DNA from: Sodalis-like endosymbiont of Proechinophthirus fluctus
GTDB taxonomy: Bacteria; Pseudomonadota; Gammaproteobacteria; Enterobacterales; Enterobacteriaceae
Assembly (NCBI RefSeq): GCF_001602625.1
Contig: NZ_LECR01000062.1
Location: 5,895 to 14,236 of the forward strand
Direction: 5' to 3'
Length of the DNA stretch: 8,342 nt
Position numbers and translations under genes: made by a program. The notes beneath the pieces were generated by a model. It ran no database searches, had not been told where the DNA came from, and saw only the letters and a list, made by a program, of their open reading frames with translations. Of this stretch, positions 6,693 to 8,342 are shown piece after piece; within the stretch, counting starts at the first letter, position 1; each line of letters starts with the position of its first letter.

Positions 6693-6914
6693 CAGGTTCT
6701 CCTTTTATTTTCTGGTTAGTGAGAGTTTGGTTGATGATCTTATTACAATCTAACTCAATAAAAGTTCGATTAATTCGCCGTGAGGACAAGAGTGGCACAC
6801 TTTCCAGACTATTCTTATTGGCGCCCGGCGGCAGCCATTATCCGCGGCTATAAAAGCCGCCAGTCGCCATGCCAGCGCTCTGCGCGCTACTGCTACTGCT
6901 CGAAGGCGATCTCT
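6693..6914. other. Position of arfB in the conserved order; no arfB visible
   Basis: In E. coli, arfB (yaeJ, ribosome rescue hydrolase) lies between yaeQ and nlpE. Here only about 220 bases separate the two pseudogenes, shorter than a full arfB (about 420 bases), and no GGQ motif or basic tail is found on the minus strand. A small GCGGCT/AGCCGC hairpin occurs around 6844-6860. The gene appears to have been deleted or eroded. Confidence 0.55.
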
Positions 6915-7424
6915 CCAGCTGACTTCGGCGTTCGATAGTCAGATTAATCCCTCCTGTAGCGTCGCCTACAGCACCATATTGCGCTGCGCTAGATTCGTCA
7001 ATGCGTTTAATCTACCCATCGTCGATAAACCGTACCGAAAAATTCTCATGCGTAGATAAAAGCGTCTGGTTTTGTTGCCACTAGACGCGAGCGGCACGCG
7101 CATTATATGGCGTACAGCACCACCTGGCTGGTCTGGTGATACGCTATGCATAAGTGCCTCTCGTCCGGTAAGCCAGTTCGATCCACCATTCCGCTTCGCC
7201 ATGGTCACTTCGCAATCACAGCGAGAACCTATCTTCCGCGTTAATCCTACGGGTAAATTCAAGACATTCGTCCGCATAACATAGCCATACTAGTAGCTGT
7301 AACATCAGGCTTTACAGGGTTTCCGAAGGGTGTTGCGCTAGCACTAGATTGGCTTCAAATAATAATGACAGTCCATGTCGGCAACATTGATTGTGGCTTT
7401 GTAGCCTGTAGATTTCAGTGCCAT
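6915..7424 (-). pseudogene. yaeQ: YaeQ family protein, degenerate
   Basis: YaeQ is a small cytoplasmic protein with a PD-(D/E)XK nuclease-like fold and unsettled function. ATG 7424-7422 opens MALKSTGYKATINVADMD, matching the E. coli N-terminus (recalled: MALKATIYKATVNVADLD). After a frame change the sequence continues NLVLAQHPSETL, stop, LMLQLLVWLCYADECLEFTR, INAED, stop, then WWIEL. A further shift gives GLPDERHL and SQVVLYA. The last parts, NARAARV, stop, WQQNQT, and RNMVL, stop, ATLQEGLI, stop, LSNAEVSW, correspond to the E. coli C-terminal portion (recalled: NSRAAQIWWQQNQ, TMTLQATIQDGVIWLSD). Homology thus covers almost the full usual length (about 181 residues), with many stops and at least three frameshifts. 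It was a complete gene that decayed in place. Confidence 0.9.
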
Positions 7425-7472
7425 TGTGGTTTCCATTTATCATTTTGTGACGATAGTGTACTCGACTTGGCC

Positions 7473-7567
7473 GGTCAATGACCAACAGCACCAGTTTTCT
7501 AGCCGTTTGACCGCGAATTCACCACCTTTTTTCCAGGAAGAAAGGTGCTGGTGCTCTGTGCTATAGT
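7473..7567 (+). promoter_or_regulatory. Divergent yaeQ / yaeP-rof control region with dyads and a candidate -10
   Basis: GGTCA-A-TGACC (7473-7483) is an operator-like dyad. AGCACCAG (7487-7494) pairs with CTGGTGCT (7548-7555), enclosing a second inverted repeat, CACCTTT (7523-7529) with AAAGGTG (7541-7547). That inner stem can be lengthened across a wobble. TGcTATAGT (7559-7567) resembles an extended -10 element for plus-strand transcription toward rof; no good -35 is seen. Function is inferred from position only. Confidence 0.35.
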
Positions 7568-7607
7568 CGTTAAAAGAATAACTGTTGATTGATTTGCGAG
7601 ATTACCT

Positions 7608-7676
7608 ATGATTCGAGGTGTATCATTCCTCGGGGAGCAGGCGACATTTACTGCCCAATATGGTGAGCGCTTATGA
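7608..7676 (+). pseudogene. yaeP: Possible C-terminal relic of yaeP
   Basis: A 22-codon frame (ATG 7608) ends at TGA 7674-7676, overlapping the rof start codon by two bases. As I recall, in E. coli the yaeP stop likewise abuts the rof start. Its residues GEQATFTAQ followed by GERL loosely match the C-terminal region of YaeP (recalled: REKAAYAAANLL, ending SDYVNE), with a short deletion. No N-terminal yaeP sequence is recognisable upstream, and the same frame has a stop at 7590. YaeP is normally about 66 residues. The case rests mainly on position. Confidence 0.3.
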
Positions 7677-7975
7677 CTATGAATGAAGAATATCAGCCTA
7701 TTAAATGTGATGATTACGATAATCTCGAGCTCGCCTGTACGCGCCATTGGGTGCTGAATCTTACGCTCCTTAATGGGGAAATAGTGACCGGCGCAGCACA
7801 CAAAATGCTGTCGAAAAAGCGCATTGAGTATCTGATTATCGAACAAGCGGGCATCAGCCAGGACATCCGACTGGATCACATTGCTAGCTTCATCTACCCT
7901 GAGTTTGGGCACCGTGGCGGTCAGCGCAGAATAATTCCCTCTCCCCTGCGTTGGGCGCTACGGCTACCCCGTTAA
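7673..7975 (+). CDS. rof: Rho-binding antiterminator Rof, C-terminus frameshifted
   Basis: Rof binds transcription terminator Rho in the cytoplasm and reduces Rho-dependent termination. The protein (100 codons) contains [16 protein letters not shown] near the N-terminus, almost identical to E. coli Rof (recalled: [16 protein letters not shown]), and later [11 protein letters not shown] and [13 protein letters not shown] 7673 has GGTGAG five bases upstream; ATG 7679 corresponds to the E. coli start. At 7907-7909 the family's GGC ACC reads GGG CAC: one extra G. Removing it restores GTVAVSAE and a TAA at 7932-7934, giving 86 residues, near the usual length. As it stands, the last eight residues are replaced by a basic 22-residue tail, [14 protein letters not shown] and onward. 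The core is intact, so partial function is possible. The new stop overlaps the tilS 3' end. Confidence 0.92.
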   Translation: MTMNEEYQPIKCDDYDNLELACTRHWVLNLTLLNGEIVTGAAHKMLSKKRIEYLIIEQAGISQDIRLDHIASFIYPEFGHRGGQRRIIPSPLRWALRLPR

Positions 7976-8342
7976 TTACTTCCGCTATCCTCAATTGACA
8001 CCACATCGTCCTGCCGCACTTCTTCTGGTGCAACTGTTTTTTCGTCAGTGCGTTCCACCCGCCAAAACAGATGCCATTGCGCCTCTGATTCCCGCACTGA
8101 GCCTTCCCAGGTGACGAATACCCCCGGAGCTGCGATGAGCTGGTCATTATAAAATAGCATCGGCGTACTGCCGCGTCGCCACGGCGGAATGTCCAGTTCT
8201 TGCCAGATTTTTTTCAGTGTTCTCCCGTGGCGCCGTCCAGTGATATACAGCAAACCGCGCACCGGGCCAAAGCGCACCGATACCCGTTCGTCGGGCAGTG
8301 GTGCACGCACGACAGCCTCGGGTACCGCCACACTGCTAGCAC
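7972..8342 (-). CDS. tilS: tRNA(Ile)-lysidine synthetase, C-terminal part (partial)
   Basis: TilS uses ATP to join lysine to the wobble cytidine of tRNA-Ile2 (CAU), changing its decoding from AUG to AUA; it is essential. The frame is open from the right edge to TAA at 7974-7972; the catalytic N-terminal part lies outside the window. The visible residues include [40 protein letters not shown], and [19 protein letters not shown]. They match the C-terminal TilS domain of E. coli (recalled: [44 protein letters not shown]). A roughly 25-residue acidic tail after WRVERTDEK extends beyond the E. coli end. It is convergent with rof, and the two stop codons overlap. The gene appears intact. Confidence 0.95.
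   Translation of the reverse strand, partial: ASSVAVPEAVVRAPLPDERVSVRFGPVRGLLYITGRRHGRTLKKIWQELDIPPWRRGSTPMLFYNDQLIAAPGVFVTWEGSVRESEAQWHLFWRVERTDEKTVAPEEVRQDDVVSIEDSGSN

Noticed and set aside
6966..7277. 103-codon minus-strand frame
   Set aside because: It is a composite of out-of-frame and in-frame pieces of the yaeQ pseudogene, not an independent gene.
7499..7912. 137-codon open frame on the minus strand opposite rof
   Set aside because: It is antisense to rof, which has clear homology. The part outside rof covers the hairpin region and shows no family features.
7890..8147. 85-codon minus-strand frame overlapping tilS
   Set aside because: It is a shifted frame inside the tilS C-terminal coding region, which has clear homology in its own frame.
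1..8342. Insertion sequence, prophage or CRISPR array
   Set aside because: No transposase or integrase motif, no terminal repeat pair with target duplication, and no regularly spaced repeats were seen.

Overview
The window looks like a decayed chromosomal segment from a Sodalis-type insect symbiont (Enterobacterales). The reason is gene order. The 3' end of proS is at the left edge, with nlpE and yaeQ (minus strand), a possible yaeP remnant and rof (plus strand), and tilS (minus strand) at the right edge. That is the E. coli block proS-yaeF-nlpE-arfB-yaeQ-yaeP-rof-tilS read in the opposite direction. The essential end genes (proS, tilS) are clean, while almost everything between them carries stops and frameshifts. 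This matches a host-restricted lineage with very many pseudogenes. The genus is an inference; the order-level placement is firmer.

Layout. 1-225: end of proS (+). 226-557: intergenic, with weak hairpins. 558-2014: two decayed minus-strand coding remnants (558-1023 and 1604-2014) that I cannot identify. 2015-2638: AT-rich, no gene seen. 2639-5228: a series of protein-like fragments, all on the minus strand and running in order through changing frames. They look like the remains of one or two large genes, about 2.6 kb in total. 5229-6309: hairpin-rich, then AT-rich sequence without a recognisable gene. 6310-6692: nlpE pseudogene (-). 6693-6914: the place where arfB lies in E. coli, with no arfB visible. 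6915-7424: yaeQ pseudogene (-). 7425-7672: divergent intergenic region with dyads and a possible yaeP relic. 7673-7975: rof (+), open but frameshifted at its C-terminus. 7972-8342: 3' part of tilS (-), running off the right edge.

Functional reading. ProS charges tRNA-Pro and TilS makes lysidine in tRNA-Ile2, so the surviving flanks are translation genes. Rof (Rho inhibitor) is nearly intact. The envelope-stress lipoprotein NlpE and the nuclease-fold protein YaeQ are lost. About 6 kb lies between proS and nlpE, where E. coli has only yaeF. That stretch is either foreign accessory DNA or a lineage-specific gene set that has decayed. Several perfect or near-perfect dyads (564-598, 2621-2654, 4855-4872, 6260-6292) stand out against this decay. 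No tRNA, rRNA, CRISPR array or intact transposase was seen. No intact new system is evident; the most interesting objects are the large minus-strand relic, the dyads and the rof frameshift.
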